A DNA stretch of 64,000 bases, taken from contig NZ_LGIA01000149.1 in the NCBI RefSeq assembly GCF_001270965.1, forward strand, positions 62,001 to 126,000. Direction: 5' to 3'. Made by a program: the position numbers and the translations under genes. This document shows, in pieces, positions 1-10,069 of the stretch (its first letter is position 1; every line of letters begins with the position of its first letter). Under the pieces are notes generated by a model that was not told the DNA's origin, did no database searches, and worked only from the letters and a program-made list of their open reading frames with translations. The DNA is from Sunxiuqinia dokdonensis. GTDB lineage: Bacteria; Bacteroidota; Bacteroidia; Bacteroidales; Prolixibacteraceae.

Positions 1-1883
1 TCAATCCGTACCGGAAAATCTTTGAGCCGCTCCGAAAACGTTTTATAGTGCTGAAGCGCCAAGATGGTGGTGGGTACCAAAACAGCCACTTGCTTGCTGT
101 CGGCCACGGCTTTGAAAGCACCGCGGATGGCAATCTCCGTTTTTCCAAAACCGACATCGCCACAAACCAGGCGGTCCATTGGCATTTCGCGCTCCATGTC
201 TTCTTTCACAGCTTGTGTGGCGGTCACCTGGTCGGGTGTATCTTCATAAATAAATGAGGCTTCAAGCTCGGTTTGCAGGTAAGAATCGGGCGAAAAAGCA
301 AAGCCGCGTTCTTTTTTGCGCTCGGCATAAAGCGCAATCAAATCTTTGGCAATATCCTTCACCTTTTTCTTGGTGCGCTCTTTCATCTTCTGCCAGGCAC
401 CCGTTCCCAGCTTGTTTATCTTGGGCTCAACGCCCTCTTTGCCTTTGTATTTCGAAATGCGATGCAGCGACTGGATGCTCACAAACAACACGTCACTATC
501 GCGGTAAACCAAGCGAACCGCCTCCTGCATTTTTCCGTTGACCTCGGTTTTCACCAGCCCCGCAAATTTCCCAATCCCGTGATCAATATGCACCACATAA
601 TCACCCTGGTGCAACTTGTTTAGCTCCTTTAGTGTGATGCTTTCCTTTTGGGGTTTTCGGGTTTTCAGTTGAAAGCGGTGGTAACGCTCAAAAATCTGGT
701 GGTCGGTGTAACAACAAAGCTGAAGCGTATGATCAATAAATCCTTCGTGTAAGGTGAAATTCAAATCCGTAAATTCCACGGCCAGATTTTGATCCTTAAA
801 AATGGCATGCAGCCGCTCAATCTGCTTTTGGTTCGATGATAAAATAAAATTGGTATAACCCTTGGCCGAATTTTCCTGTAGATTTTTTGCCAGCAACTCA
901 AAATTTTTGTTGAAAACCGGTTGGGCCGAAGTGGTAAATTCGAAGCGCTTCTCAGTTTGAAAATAATTGCTGCTTCCTGACTCCAGGCAGGTGAACGGAC
1001 GCATCGCGTTTAAAAAATCGGCTCCCGAAATCAGTCGATTGAGCATATCTTCAGTCAGTGTCTCATCGCTGACCGCTTGCTGGTAAATGCGGTCAATCAT
1101 ATCGGAAACCAGGGCAACATCCCGAATATAAATACTGCTTTGGGGAGATAGAAAATTCAGAAAATTGTCGCGCGCCTCCTCTGCCAGGCCTTCCTGAATG
1201 TTAGGGATAATGACAACCTTTTCGAGCTGAACTTTCGAGATCTGTGTTTCGATATCGAAACTACGAATGCTGTCGACCACATCGCCAAAAAAGTCGAGCC
1301 GGTAAGGGTCTTCATGCGAAAAAGAATAAATATCGACCAGGCTTCCGCGAATGGAATATTGTCCCGGTTCCACCACAAAGTCAACCCGCTCAAAACCGTA
1401 TTCAAACAACACGTCATTCAAAAACTGAATCGACAACTTGTCGTTTTTATGCACCGGAAAGCTGTTCGACTCCAGCCCCTGGCCCGAAATGACCTTTTCA
1501 ACCAAGGCTTCGGGGTAGGTAACAATGCTGATCTGCTTGTTTTCATGAAGCTGATTCAACACTTCGGTCCGAAGAATGATGTTTTCCTGTTCAACCGCGT
1601 CGAACTGGCCAGCCCTTTTGTACGATCCCGGAAAAAAAAACATGGACGAAGCGGTTTTCAGGTTCACCAAATCATCATAAAAGTAGGCCGCTTCTTCCTT
1701 GTCGTTTAAAACAAATACCAGCGGCTGATTATGCTTTTCAGCCAATAGAGAAGCCAACACCGTTTGAGACGAACCAACAAGCCCCGAAAGGTGAATCTTT
1801 TCACCCGGGGTATTCATGTCTTTAAGCAAGGGTTGAATAACCGCTTGCTTTTCAAATACCTTTTTAAAATTTTGCAATTCCAA
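1..1883 (-). CDS. mfd: Transcription-repair coupling factor Mfd, N-terminal part (cut by left edge)
   Basis: Mfd removes RNA polymerase stalled at DNA lesions and recruits UvrA. About 627 codons are visible, against roughly 1,100 for the family; the rest lies beyond base 1. The UvrB-like N-terminal region comes first, then the RNA-polymerase-interacting segment around residue 433 (HIDHGIGKFAGL), then the helicase Walker A motif near residue 578 (CGDVGFGKTE) followed by VLVPTTILALQHY. The frame has no ATG between an upstream stop near 1926 and the conserved N-terminus, so I chose a TTG at 1883, giving (M)ELQNFKKVFEKQ. An in-frame ATG at 1817 is possible but would drop 22 plausible residues. 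Identity is secure; the start is inferred. Confidence 0.93.
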   Translation of the reverse strand, partial: MELQNFKKVFEKQAVIQPLLKDMNTPGEKIHLSGLVGSSQTVLASLLAEKHNQPLVFVLNDKEEAAYFYDDLVNLKTASSMFFFPGSYKRAGQFDAVEQENIILRTEVLNQLHENKQISIVTYPEALVEKVISGQGLESNSFPVHKNDKLSIQFLNDVLFEYGFERVDFVVEPGQYSIRGSLVDIYSFSHEDPYRLDFFGDVVDSIRSFDIETQISKVQLEKVVIIPNIQEGLAEEARDNFLNFLSPQSSIYIRDVALVSDMIDRIYQQAVSDETLTEDMLNRLISGADFLNAMRPFTCLESGSSNYFQTEKRFEFTTSAQPVFNKNFELLAKNLQENSAKGYTNFILSSNQKQIERLHAIFKDQNLAVEFTDLNFTLHEGFIDHTLQLCCYTDHQIFERYHRFQLKTRKPQKESITLKELNKLHQGDYVVHIDHGIGKFAGLVKTEVNGKMQEAVRLVYRDSDVLFVSIQSLHRISKYKGKEGVEPKINKLGTGAWQKMKERTKKKVKDIAKDLIALYAERKKERGFAFSPDSYLQTELEASFIYEDTPDQVTATQAVKEDMEREMPMDRLVCGDVGFGKTEIAIRGAFKAVADSKQVAVLVPTTILALQHYKTFSERLKDFPVRI

Positions 1884-2010
1884 ACTTCTGAAAAATTTCG
1901 CGTAAAGATAGGGATTAGTTTGAGTCTAAAGGAAGATTCGGCTGTTTACAAAGCCAAAAAAAAGTCGCAAAACACTTGCGACTTTCTCCAACAAAAAAAT
2001 CACATGTTTT

Positions 2011-2367
2011 TTATGCGACGCCTAATTTCGGGTTTGCTCCGTATTGATTCTCTCCATCTGTTCCTTCCTGCACGAGAAACACGATCAGCACAATCGCTCC
2101 AATCAGAGGAATGAATGCCAATAGCAACCACCAGCCACTTCGGTTGGTATCGTGTAATCGTCTAACCCCAACAGCCAACCCGGGGATGAGTACTCCCAGG
2201 CCGTAGATCACCGAAAGTACACCGGTACCAAAAATACCGAGGTCAATTAAATTCAACACAACGGCAACAATAAAATTTGCCAAAACAAAATACCAGTACT
2301 CACTGCGTCGGGCACGTCCCGAAAATTCTGCGTACTTTTTTAGTACGCTTAGATACCACTCGATCAT
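2011..2367 (-). CDS. DUF805 family membrane protein
   Basis: A 118-residue inner-membrane protein. The N-terminus MIEWYLSVLKKYAEFSGRA and the RRSEYW motif are typical of DUF805 (E. coli YhaH/YhaI type), followed by hydrophobic segments around residues 27-48, 51-68 and 78-98 and the family motif VGVRRLHDTNRSGWW. The length matches the family. No biochemical role is established for DUF805, and the neighbours (mfd upstream on the same strand side, a divergent patatin gene) do not suggest one. The start is an ATG at 2367. Confidence 0.88.
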   Translation of the reverse strand: MIEWYLSVLKKYAEFSGRARRSEYWYFVLANFIVAVVLNLIDLGIFGTGVLSVIYGLGVLIPGLAVGVRRLHDTNRSGWWLLLAFIPLIGAIVLIVFLVQEGTDGENQYGANPKLGVA

Positions 2368-2476
2368 AAATTAAAGTTTAAGTTTGAAAAAGAATTCAGT
2401 ATTTGAAACGTTTTATTGAACTTTTGTTTCGTCACCCAAATTACACATATTGAAAGAAAAAGAAAAATAAATTTAT

Positions 2477-3286
2477 ATGAAACTAACAATTGGTTTAGCA
2501 TTGAGTGGCGGCGGAGCCCGGGGCATTGCGCACATTGGCGTTTTGGCAGCGCTGGAGAAATATGGCATTTACCCCGAAATCATTTCAGGAACCAGCATTG
2601 GTGCGTTGGTTGGGGTGTTGTATGCTTCAGGCTACCAGCCCGAAGCCATTCTCAAGCTGATTAAAGCCAGTAAACTGCACAAGGTCATCAGCCTGAGTCG
2701 CCCCACGCGTGGCCTGCTCGATCTGGCTAAAATTGAAAAACTCCTGCGCAGTCATATTCCCGAAGATGATTTTTCGGCCTTGAAGAAACGGTTCTACTGT
2801 GCCGTCACCAATTTAAACACCGGTAAATCGGAACTGATTTCGAGTGGAAAACTGATTGATTACGTGCTGGCTTCCGCATCGATTCCCATTGTTTTTGAAC
2901 CACGTATTATTGATGGCCAATCCTATGTTGACGGCGGAATACTGAATAACCTGCCAATCGAACCGCTGCTTGACCAAGCATCGGTAATTATCGGAGTACA
3001 TGTGAACCACAATGAAGAGTTGAAGGAGATTTCAGGCATTAAAGCCATTGCCGAACGCAGCTTCCGACTGGCCATCTCGAAAGATGTGGACGATAAATTT
3101 GCCCGCTGCAACCTGGTCATCGACCCGCCCGCCATGCAGCGATTCAGCGTGTTTGACTTTTCGAAAGCCGACGAAATTTATGACATTGGTTTCACGGAAA
3201 CAGAAAACCGAATCCTGCAATTTTCAAATTTAATTGACCTGGAACAGTTGATTGCAGAAAAGAAAAAACGCCAACAAGAAAAATAA
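2477..3286 (+). CDS. Patatin-like phospholipase family protein
   Basis: A 269-residue serine acyl hydrolase of the RssA/patatin type. The oxyanion-hole glycines GGGARG are at residues 11-16, the nucleophile elbow GTSIG has Ser40, and the catalytic Asp152 lies in VDGG, so the Ser-Asp dyad is intact. No signal peptide or membrane segment is visible, which suggests a cytoplasmic enzyme acting on phospholipid or lysophospholipid; the actual substrate cannot be read from sequence. It is transcribed divergently from the DUF805 gene, and the start is preceded by an A-rich tract rather than a Shine-Dalgarno sequence. Confidence 0.9.
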   Translation: MKLTIGLALSGGGARGIAHIGVLAALEKYGIYPEIISGTSIGALVGVLYASGYQPEAILKLIKASKLHKVISLSRPTRGLLDLAKIEKLLRSHIPEDDFSALKKRFYCAVTNLNTGKSELISSGKLIDYVLASASIPIVFEPRIIDGQSYVDGGILNNLPIEPLLDQASVIIGVHVNHNEELKEISGIKAIAERSFRLAISKDVDDKFARCNLVIDPPAMQRFSVFDFSKADEIYDIGFTETENRILQFSNLIDLEQLIAEKKKRQQEK

Positions 3287-3369
3287 TTGTCCGAGCAAAG
3301 CCGTATTATAAAAAGGATATGATGAAAATGAACATGAAACGCTTTAACTTTGAGTAAAATAATCTGACC

Positions 3370-4239
3370 ATGAAAAAACTACTATTTATTTTAGCCACGG
3401 TACTTGTCGTTTCCTGTCAGCAGAAAAAACTCGACCGGATGCAGGAAGTACAAGATAGTTTGCAGCAAGTAGCAACCACGAAAGATTCGGCCATCACCGA
3501 TTTTCTTGGCACGATGAATCAAATCCAGGCCAACCTCGATTCGATCAAAAAACTGGAGGAGATCGTCGATATCGAATCGCAAAGCAATTCAGAACCACAA
3601 TCAACCACTCGCCAAAAAGTTCTTCGCGACATTGCCATGATCAACGAATTGCTTAAGATAAACCGCGAACTGATCGCGTCGCAGCAAAAGAAAATGGATT
3701 TCTCTTCGCACAAGATGAAAGAAATGCAGCAAATGCTGAACATGATGAGCACCCAAATGGAAACCAAGGATGCTGAAATTGTGGCGTTACAGGAGGAGCT
3801 TCAACGGCTGCAACTCAACATTACCGATTTGAACCAGGATTTGATGGCTGCTCAGGAACGAACCGCGGAGCAAGCCCGCTTGCTGGAAGAAAAAACGACC
3901 ACCATTGATCAGCAAACTTCGGCCATGAACACAGCCTACTACGTTTTTGGAACCGCCAAAGAGTTGGTTGAAAATGGAATTGTTGAAAAAGAAGGTGGCT
4001 TTTTGGGCATCGGGCGTAGCCTGAGATTCCGCAAAGATTTTAACCCCGACCTGTTTACAAAAGTCGATATTCGTACGGTGGACGAAATTAACCTGAACTC
4101 GAAAAAAGCCAAGGTGGTCACCACCCATCCGGCCGACAGCTACGAACTGATTGGCGACGAATTGGTTGAAAAGCTGGTGATTACCAATCCTGACCGGTTT
4201 TGGGAAACCAACCGATATTTGGTGATTGTGGTGAATTAA
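3370..4239 (+). CDS. Coiled-coil lipoprotein of unknown function
   Basis: A 289-residue protein. The N-terminus MKKLLFILATVLVVSCQQKK is a lipoprotein signal with Cys16 as the lipidation site. Residues about 20-60 and 80-190 are polar, heptad-rich and rich in Q, E, K, M and L (for example MKEMQQMLNMMSTQMETKDA), predicting long coiled coils. A globular C-terminal part follows (TAYYVFGTAKELVENGIV, GIGRSLRF). This architecture recurs in Bacteroidota envelope lipoproteins, but I recognise no named family with certainty. It is transcribed alone and followed directly by a strong terminator. Confidence 0.75.
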   Translation: MKKLLFILATVLVVSCQQKKLDRMQEVQDSLQQVATTKDSAITDFLGTMNQIQANLDSIKKLEEIVDIESQSNSEPQSTTRQKVLRDIAMINELLKINRELIASQQKKMDFSSHKMKEMQQMLNMMSTQMETKDAEIVALQEELQRLQLNITDLNQDLMAAQERTAEQARLLEEKTTTIDQQTSAMNTAYYVFGTAKELVENGIVEKEGGFLGIGRSLRFRKDFNPDLFTKVDIRTVDEINLNSKKAKVVTTHPADSYELIGDELVEKLVITNPDRFWETNRYLVIVVN

Positions 4240-4282
4240 CACATGGCAAAAGAAACTATTTTCAACTCAGGAAATACCGATT

Positions 4283-4336
4283 AAACACGAAGCCACAAAG
4301 AATAAAAATCTTTGTGGCTTCGTGTTTATTTTTTTG
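4283..4336 (+). terminator. Rho-independent terminator after the lipoprotein gene
   Basis: A perfect 19-bp stem (4283-4301 pairs with 4309-4327) with a 7-nt A-rich loop, followed by a T-rich tract to 4336. It separates the lipoprotein gene from the convergent pyrC. Confidence 0.9.
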
Positions 4337-4352
4337 AATAAGGCCTCCTATT

Positions 4353-5696
4353 CTAAACCAAAAATTCCAAACGTTTTCCCCGCACTTCTGCCTTAATTTG
4401 GCCGCGGTCATAGGCCAGTTGTCCATTGACAAAAGTTTTAGACACCTGGTGGCTGAACTCGGTTCCTTCAAACGGTGACCAGCCACACTTATAAAAAATA
4501 TTCTCCGGGCAAACCGTCCATTTTTTGTTGGGATTGACCAGCACCAAGTCGGCGTAGTAGCCTTCGCGAATGTAGCCGCGCCGGTCGATTCGGAACAGGT
4601 CAGCCGGGGCGTGGCACATCTTTTCAACCAACTTTTCAGTGGTCAGCTTTCCTTGCCTGACAAACTCTAGCATGGCCGTCAGCGAGTGCTGGACCAGTGG
4701 TCCGCCGGAAGGTGCCTGGAAATAGGAATGTGACTTTTCATCCAGCGTGTGAGGTGCATGATCGGTGGCAATCACATCAATTTTGTCGGCCAGCAAAGCC
4801 TCCCAAAGGGCCGCCCTGTCGCCAGCCGACTTCACGGCCGGATTCCACTTGATGCGTGTGCCATAATCGATGTAGTCCTTTTCTTCAAACCAAAGATGAT
4901 GCACACACACCTCGGCGGTCACCTTTTTGTCTTTTACCGGCCCGGCATCAAAAAGCTCCATTTCTCGGGCTGTTGAAATGTGAAGCACGTGCAGGCGGGT
5001 GTCATATTTCCGGGCGAGCGCCACTGCTTTTGACGATGATTTATAGCAAGCCTCGGCGCTCCGAATGCGGGGATGGCGTGAAATGGGAACGATCTCGCCG
5101 TACTTCTGACGATAAATCTCGGTATTCTGCCGGATGATTTCTTCATCTTCGCAATGTGTGGCTACCAAAGTGGGCGCCTGCCGGAAAATTTCTGACAAAG
5201 TTTCTTCATCATCCACCAGCATATTGCCGGTTGACGAGCCCATGAAAATTTTAATGCCGCATACCCGCGAAGGATCAGTTTTCAGCACTTCATCCAGGTT
5301 GTCGTTGGTCGCTCCCATAAAAAACGAATAGTTCACCGCCGACACCTCAGCAGCACGGGCATATTTCTTTTCCAACTCAACTTGCGTGGTAGCCTGCGGT
5401 TTGGTATTGGGCATTTCCATGTACGAAGTCACCCCACCAGCCAAGGCTGCCCGCGATTCGGTGGCAATTTCGCCTTTATGGGTCAGGCCGGGCTCCCGAA
5501 AATGAACCTGATCGTCAATCACGCCGGGAATAAGCAATTTTCCACTGCCGTCGATTACGGTAGCTTGCTTTAACAGTGATTCTGGAACCACTTCTTCCTT
5601 GAAAATTCGTTTGATAAACTCGCCTTCAATCAGCACACTTCCCTGAAACTGAATGCCCTCGTTGATGATGGTGGCATTATGGATGAGCGTTTTCAT
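4353..5696 (-). CDS. pyrC: Dihydroorotase
   Basis: A 447-residue class I (PyrC/allantoinase-like) amidohydrolase, which cyclises N-carbamoyl-aspartate to dihydroorotate in pyrimidine synthesis. The metal motif appears as HFREPG (His65, Arg67), with ATHCED (His181), HVLHIST (His239) and TDHAPH (Asp312) completing the metal and catalytic set; Lys149 in GIKIFMGSS is the likely carboxylated lysine. Length is normal. It lies upstream of nothing obvious in the pyrimidine pathway here, but its pairing with the DPM1-like glycosyltransferase gene is a common Bacteroidota arrangement. Confidence 0.93.
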   Translation of the reverse strand: MKTLIHNATIINEGIQFQGSVLIEGEFIKRIFKEEVVPESLLKQATVIDGSGKLLIPGVIDDQVHFREPGLTHKGEIATESRAALAGGVTSYMEMPNTKPQATTQVELEKKYARAAEVSAVNYSFFMGATNDNLDEVLKTDPSRVCGIKIFMGSSTGNMLVDDEETLSEIFRQAPTLVATHCEDEEIIRQNTEIYRQKYGEIVPISRHPRIRSAEACYKSSSKAVALARKYDTRLHVLHISTAREMELFDAGPVKDKKVTAEVCVHHLWFEEKDYIDYGTRIKWNPAVKSAGDRAALWEALLADKIDVIATDHAPHTLDEKSHSYFQAPSGGPLVQHSLTAMLEFVRQGKLTTEKLVEKMCHAPADLFRIDRRGYIREGYYADLVLVNPNKKWTVCPENIFYKCGWSPFEGTEFSHQVSKTFVNGQLAYDRGQIKAEVRGKRLEFLV

Positions 5697-5918
5697 GATA
5701 CTTAGGTTTTGGTATTGTCTAATTTGCTACACTAATCAACAGTTGCTCGCGCTTCGTTGCCTTCCTGTTATCAACCCAGTCCTGAACGGATTGTTGCAAG
5801 TCTGCGACTTTAAATTACGAAACAAAAACAGAAAAGGCTACATGCACCAAGCCTTTAAACAGGGCCTTCTTAAAACCCTCCGTCCGCCAGTTGCGCCAGG
5901 CAAACATGCGGCAAACAC

Positions 5919-6668
5919 TTACGACTGGCTACTGGGAGAATAAGCCGGATATTTTTTAAACCAGCTGCGGATCTTCATTTTCAGAATCCCCCACAGCGCC
6001 TCGTTAAAAATACCACCGCTCATTTTTGAGGTACCTTCTTGCCGTTCCGTAAAAATAATGGGCACTTCCACCAGTTTAAACCCGTGTTTCCAGGCTGTAA
6101 ATTTCATTTCAATCTGAAACCCGTAGCCTTTCAACCGAATATCATCCAGATCAATGGTTTCCAGGACTTTCCGTGCGTAACACTTAAAACCGGCCGTGGT
6201 GTCCATGATTTTCATGCGGGTAACCAGCCGCACATAAACCGAAGCGAAATACGACATCAGCACCCGCCCCAACGGCCAATTGATCACGTTGATTCCTGTG
6301 ATATAGCGCGACCCAATGGCCATGTCGGCACCACCCTCGGTACAAGCCCGATACAGATTTTCAAGGTCCTTGGGCGGATGCGAAAAGTCACAATCCATTT
6401 CAAAAATGAAATCGTAGCCACGTTCCAAAGCCCATTTAAAACCGGTCAGGTAAGCCGTTCCCAACCCCAGTTTGCCTTGCCGCTCAATCATGTGCAAGCG
6501 CTCGGGGTATTCGGCTTGGAGGCGTTTGACAATTCCCGCCGTTCCGTCGGGCGAGCCATCTTCAATAATCAAAATCTGAAAAGGCGTTTGAAGCGAAAAC
6601 ACCGTGCGGATCATTTCCTCAACATTCTCCTTTTCATTATAGGTTGGTATAATGACCAGGTTATTCAT
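5919..6668 (-). CDS. Polyprenol monophosphomannose synthase-like glycosyltransferase (GT2)
   Basis: A 249-residue soluble GT2 enzyme resembling dolichyl/polyprenyl-phosphate mannosyl- or glucosyltransferases (DPM1 type). It shows VIIPTYNEKENVEEMI, IEDGSPDGT and the metal/nucleotide motif MDCDFSHPP (residues 91-99), and a C-terminal IIFTERQEGTSKMS stretch typical of the group. There are no C-terminal membrane helices, as in the soluble DPM1 class. It probably loads a sugar on undecaprenyl phosphate for periplasmic transfer, including glycan work on envelope proteins; the donor sugar is not determinable. The 222 bases between this gene and pyrC contain only a short non-conserved reading frame. 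Confidence 0.88.
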   Translation of the reverse strand: MNNLVIIPTYNEKENVEEMIRTVFSLQTPFQILIIEDGSPDGTAGIVKRLQAEYPERLHMIERQGKLGLGTAYLTGFKWALERGYDFIFEMDCDFSHPPKDLENLYRACTEGGADMAIGSRYITGINVINWPLGRVLMSYFASVYVRLVTRMKIMDTTAGFKCYARKVLETIDLDDIRLKGYGFQIEMKFTAWKHGFKLVEVPIIFTERQEGTSKMSGGIFNEALWGILKMKIRSWFKKYPAYSPSSQS

Positions 6669-6811
6669 CTATTCCATCAAGATTAGTTGTTGCAGCGAAA
6701 ATAGCGATTTTAAGCCAGTCTCTGTTCCTATTTTTTCAGAATGGAGAATTTTAACCTTTCAGAACCCCAATTTCAATTCGGGCATTTTCCTTATTTTAGC
6801 CGAAAAAAAAA

Positions 6812-7279
6812 ATGACTTACACATTTGTTCCAATTGATTTGTCCGACGCCGTGCACCAACGTGAGTTACTCCGTTTACTGGATATTTACATGCAGGATGA
6901 AATGGGCAACGGCGCCCCCATGCCGACAGAACTCGCGCCAGAAATTCTGCAAGGGTTGCAAAATTACCCGGGCTACCTGGGCTTCTTCGCACTGGCCGAT
7001 GGGCAGTTTGCCGCCCTGGCCAATTGCAACAAGAACTTTTCGACCTTTCAGGCCAAACCCTTGCTCAACATCCACGACTTTGTGGTTCATCCCAACTTTC
7101 GAGGCCAAGGTGTCGGCAAATTTCTGCTGGATGCCATTGCCGAATTTGTAAAAGAACAAGGCTTTTGTCGAATCAACCTCGAAGTGCGACACGACAACTT
7201 GAACGCCCAAAAGCTCTACCGAAAAGCTGGCTACGACGATTGCTACGAGCGCATGTATTTCTGGGAGAAGTTGCTCTAA
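6812..7279 (+). CDS. GNAT family N-acetyltransferase
   Basis: A 155-residue GNAT protein. The acetyl-CoA pyrophosphate loop is HPNFRGQGVG (residues 93-102), followed by the expected helix KFLLDAIAEFVKE and the late strand INLEVRHDNLNAQKLYRKAGY. Length and motif order are normal. The acceptor substrate is unknown and the gene stands alone. A weak GC hairpin near 7397-7416 followed by T residues could be its terminator. Confidence 0.87.
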   Translation: MTYTFVPIDLSDAVHQRELLRLLDIYMQDEMGNGAPMPTELAPEILQGLQNYPGYLGFFALADGQFAALANCNKNFSTFQAKPLLNIHDFVVHPNFRGQGVGKFLLDAIAEFVKEQGFCRINLEVRHDNLNAQKLYRKAGYDDCYERMYFWEKLL

Positions 7280-7762
7280 TCACAAACGCACGAATTTCGA
7301 CTCCAAATCCAGAACCTCTCTCCGGGATTCGTGGCCCCTCGTTTGCCGGCCGGGTCTTTTATCGGCGAATTTCCTTCAGACAACAAAAAAAACTCCGATG
7401 GGCAATGCCCCATTTTAAAAATCGAACCAGCGGGGAGATTCCGAACCCGATTCAGCCATTTCAAGAGCAGAAATTGACACACCAGCCATTTCCCTCTCGG
7501 TTTTGTTCAGACCAAGTCCGTACTTTCTCCTAGGTTTCTCCTAGGTTTCTGTTAGCTCAGTAGTAAAAAGCTAGTTTAAACCTAACAGTAACAAAGTAAA
7601 AAAAAGGGCGGTGGTTCGAAGCAATAGTGCCCGTAAAATTGGCAAGCTCACCAGCTCCTGATGCCTGTTTTTGAGTGATCGAAAAACAACAACAGTGCGA
7701 AATTAACCTATTGATGCTCAACTATATTTTTCGTAATTTGATTAGATAAAAATCATCTGACC
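7280..7762. other. Intergenic region with alternative hairpins upstream of maeB
   Basis: No convincing gene is present in these 483 bases. An 11-bp direct repeat containing CCTAGG occurs twice back to back (7524-7534 and 7535-7545). Next to it, two overlapping helices could form but exclude each other: 7542-7548 with 7578-7584, or 7549-7555 with 7582-7588. No clear T-run follows, so an attenuator role is only a guess. Confidence 0.4.
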
Positions 7763-10045
7763 ATGAAAAACTCAGTTTACGAAGATGCTCTTTGGTATCA
7801 CCAAAAAGGCCGCCCCGGAAAAATCGAAGTGATTCCGACCAAACCCCACGACACGCAATACGATTTGTCGCTGGCCTACACGCCTGGTGTGGCCCAACCC
7901 TGCCACGAGATTGAGCAAAATCCTGAAGACGTTTACAAGTACACCTCCAAAGGCAACTTGGTGGCCGTGGTGTCGAACGGCACCGCTGTTCTGGGCTTGG
8001 GCGACATCGGGGCACTGGCCGGCAAACCCGTGATGGAAGGCAAAAGCATGCTCTTCAAAATTTTTGCCGATGTGGATGTATTTGATATTGAAGTGAATGA
8101 AAAAGACCCGCAAAAACTGATTGAAGTGGTGAAAGCCATTGCCCCAACCTTTGGCGGCATCAACCTCGAAGACATCAAGGCGCCCGAATGTTTCGAAATT
8201 GAAGAAAAGCTGAAAGAAGTACTCAACATTCCTGTTTTTCATGACGATCAGCATGGAACCGCCATTATCTCGGCGGCAGGCTTGCTCAACGCGCTGGAAA
8301 TGAGCGGAAAAAAGATCGACGAAATCAAGGTGGTCATCAACGGCGCCGGAGCTGCCGCCATCTCCTGCGCCAAATTGTATATCAGTTTGGGCGTAAGAAA
8401 GGAGCATGTGGTCATGCTCGATAGCAAAGGCGTGCTCAATAAAAATCGCACCGATCTGAACGCTGCCAAACAGCAGTTTGTCACCTCAAAAAAACTCAAC
8501 ACCCTGAAAGAATCGCTGGCAGGCGCCGATGTTTTTTTAGGCTTGTCGGTTGGCAAAGTGGTGTCGGTTGAGATGATCCAATCGATGGCCAAAGATCCGA
8601 TTGTTTTTGCGATGGCCAATCCCACGCCCGAAATCAGCTATGAAGAGGCCACCAGCGCCCGAAAAGATGTGATCATGGCCACAGGCCGGAGCGACTATCC
8701 CAATCAAATTAACAACGTGCTGGGCTTTCCGTTCATCTTTCGGGGCGCTTTGGATGTACGGGCCCGAACCATCAATGAGGAAATGAAAATTGCCGCTGTC
8801 AAGGCACTAGCCGATCTGGCCAAAAAGTATGTGCCGGAACTGGTCACCAAAGCTTACAACATGGAAAATATTGTGTTTGGCCGCGACTACATCATTCCCA
8901 AACCACTCGACCCGCGACTGATCACTACGGTTTCGCCAGCTGTAGCCCGCGCCGCCATGGACTCGGGTGTTGCCGGCAAGCCTATCACCGACTGGGAAGC
9001 CTACGAGCGGGAACTGGGTGCACGCTTAGGATTGGAGAACAAACTGGTGATGACCATCTGCAACAAAGCCAGAAAAGACCCCAAACGGGTGGTTTTTGGC
9101 GATGCCAACAACCTGAGAATGCTGAAAGCAGCACGCTTTGTGGTTGACCAGGGAATTGCCAAACCCATTCTGCTGGGCAGCCGGAAATCCATTGAGCAAA
9201 TTTTATCTGACAATAAACTCGAACTGTCCGATGTCCCCATCATTGATATCTTCAGGGATATTTCAGACAAGCGACGACACGAACTGGCCCAGGTGCTTTA
9301 CGAAAAGAGAAAACGCAAAGGCATGAGCTTCGAAGAGGCGCTGGAGAAAATGTACAACAACGACTATTTTGGCTGTATCATGGTCGAAACCGGTGAAGCA
9401 GATGCCTTTATCTCGGGCTTTTCGCGAAAATATGCCGACACGATCCGACCGGCCCTGCACGTGATTGGAACCAAGGAAGATTTTAATCACATTGCCGGCA
9501 TGTACATCCTGCTCACGCAAAAAGGCCCCCTCTTTCTGGCCGATACGACCGTCAATTCCGATCCGGCACCACAAGTCATTGCCGACACCACCGTGCTGGT
9601 GGCCAACGAAGTGAGGCGGTTTAAAATTGAACCGCGAATTGCCATCCTGAGTTACTCCAACTTTGGCGCGTTTAAAGGAAAAGGCAGCCCGGTGCGGGCC
9701 AGCGAAGCGGTGAAAATCCTGCATCGTGATTATCCCAACTTGCTGGTTGATGGCGAAATGCAAGCCAACTACGCCTTAAACGGGGCCCTGCGAAACCGCA
9801 AGTTTCCTTTTACCAAACTAGGTGATCAGGATGCCAACGTATTGATTTGTCCCAACCTGAGCTCAGGCAACATTCTGTACAAAGTGTTGCAGGAACTGGG
9901 CACGGCAAAAGCCATTGGCCCCATTTTGCTGGGCATGAAAAAGTCGGTTCACGTGTTGCAAATGGAAAGCTCGGTTCGTGAAATTGTAAACCTGGTGGCC
10001 ATCGCCGTGGTGGATGCCCAGGAAGCAGATGAAACGACAAACTGA
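7763..10045 (+). CDS. maeB: NADP-dependent malic enzyme with phosphotransacetylase-like C-terminal domain
   Basis: A 760-residue MaeB-type protein converting malate to pyruvate, CO2 and NADPH. The malic N-terminal domain has the Y-TPGVA motif at residues 39-44, the NAD(P)-binding domain has VINGAGAAAISCAK around 192-205, and from about residue 430 a phosphate acetyl/butaryl-transferase-like domain follows (FGDANNLRML, SGNILYKVLQELGTAKAIGPIL). That domain is usually regulatory (acetyl-CoA responsive) in MaeB. The full family length is present. The gene is followed by a strong terminator and is likely monocistronic. Confidence 0.94.
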   Translation: MKNSVYEDALWYHQKGRPGKIEVIPTKPHDTQYDLSLAYTPGVAQPCHEIEQNPEDVYKYTSKGNLVAVVSNGTAVLGLGDIGALAGKPVMEGKSMLFKIFADVDVFDIEVNEKDPQKLIEVVKAIAPTFGGINLEDIKAPECFEIEEKLKEVLNIPVFHDDQHGTAIISAAGLLNALEMSGKKIDEIKVVINGAGAAAISCAKLYISLGVRKEHVVMLDSKGVLNKNRTDLNAAKQQFVTSKKLNTLKESLAGADVFLGLSVGKVVSVEMIQSMAKDPIVFAMANPTPEISYEEATSARKDVIMATGRSDYPNQINNVLGFPFIFRGALDVRARTINEEMKIAAVKALADLAKKYVPELVTKAYNMENIVFGRDYIIPKPLDPRLITTVSPAVARAAMDSGVAGKPITDWEAYERELGARLGLENKLVMTICNKARKDPKRVVFGDANNLRMLKAARFVVDQGIAKPILLGSRKSIEQILSDNKLELSDVPIIDIFRDISDKRRHELAQVLYEKRKRKGMSFEEALEKMYNNDYFGCIMVETGEADAFISGFSRKYADTIRPALHVIGTKEDFNHIAGMYILLTQKGPLFLADTTVNSDPAPQVIADTTVLVANEVRRFKIEPRIAILSYSNFGAFKGKGSPVRASEAVKILHRDYPNLLVDGEMQANYALNGALRNRKFPFTKLGDQDANVLICPNLSSGNILYKVLQELGTAKAIGPILLGMKKSVHVLQMESSVREIVNLVAIAVVDAQEADETTN

Positions 10046-10069
10046 TTGGGCAGCTCAGTTCTCAATATT

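Noticed and set aside
5697-5918. Possible small gene between pyrC and the glycosyltransferase gene
   Set aside because: The only frames are short, overlap both strands and have no recognisable features.
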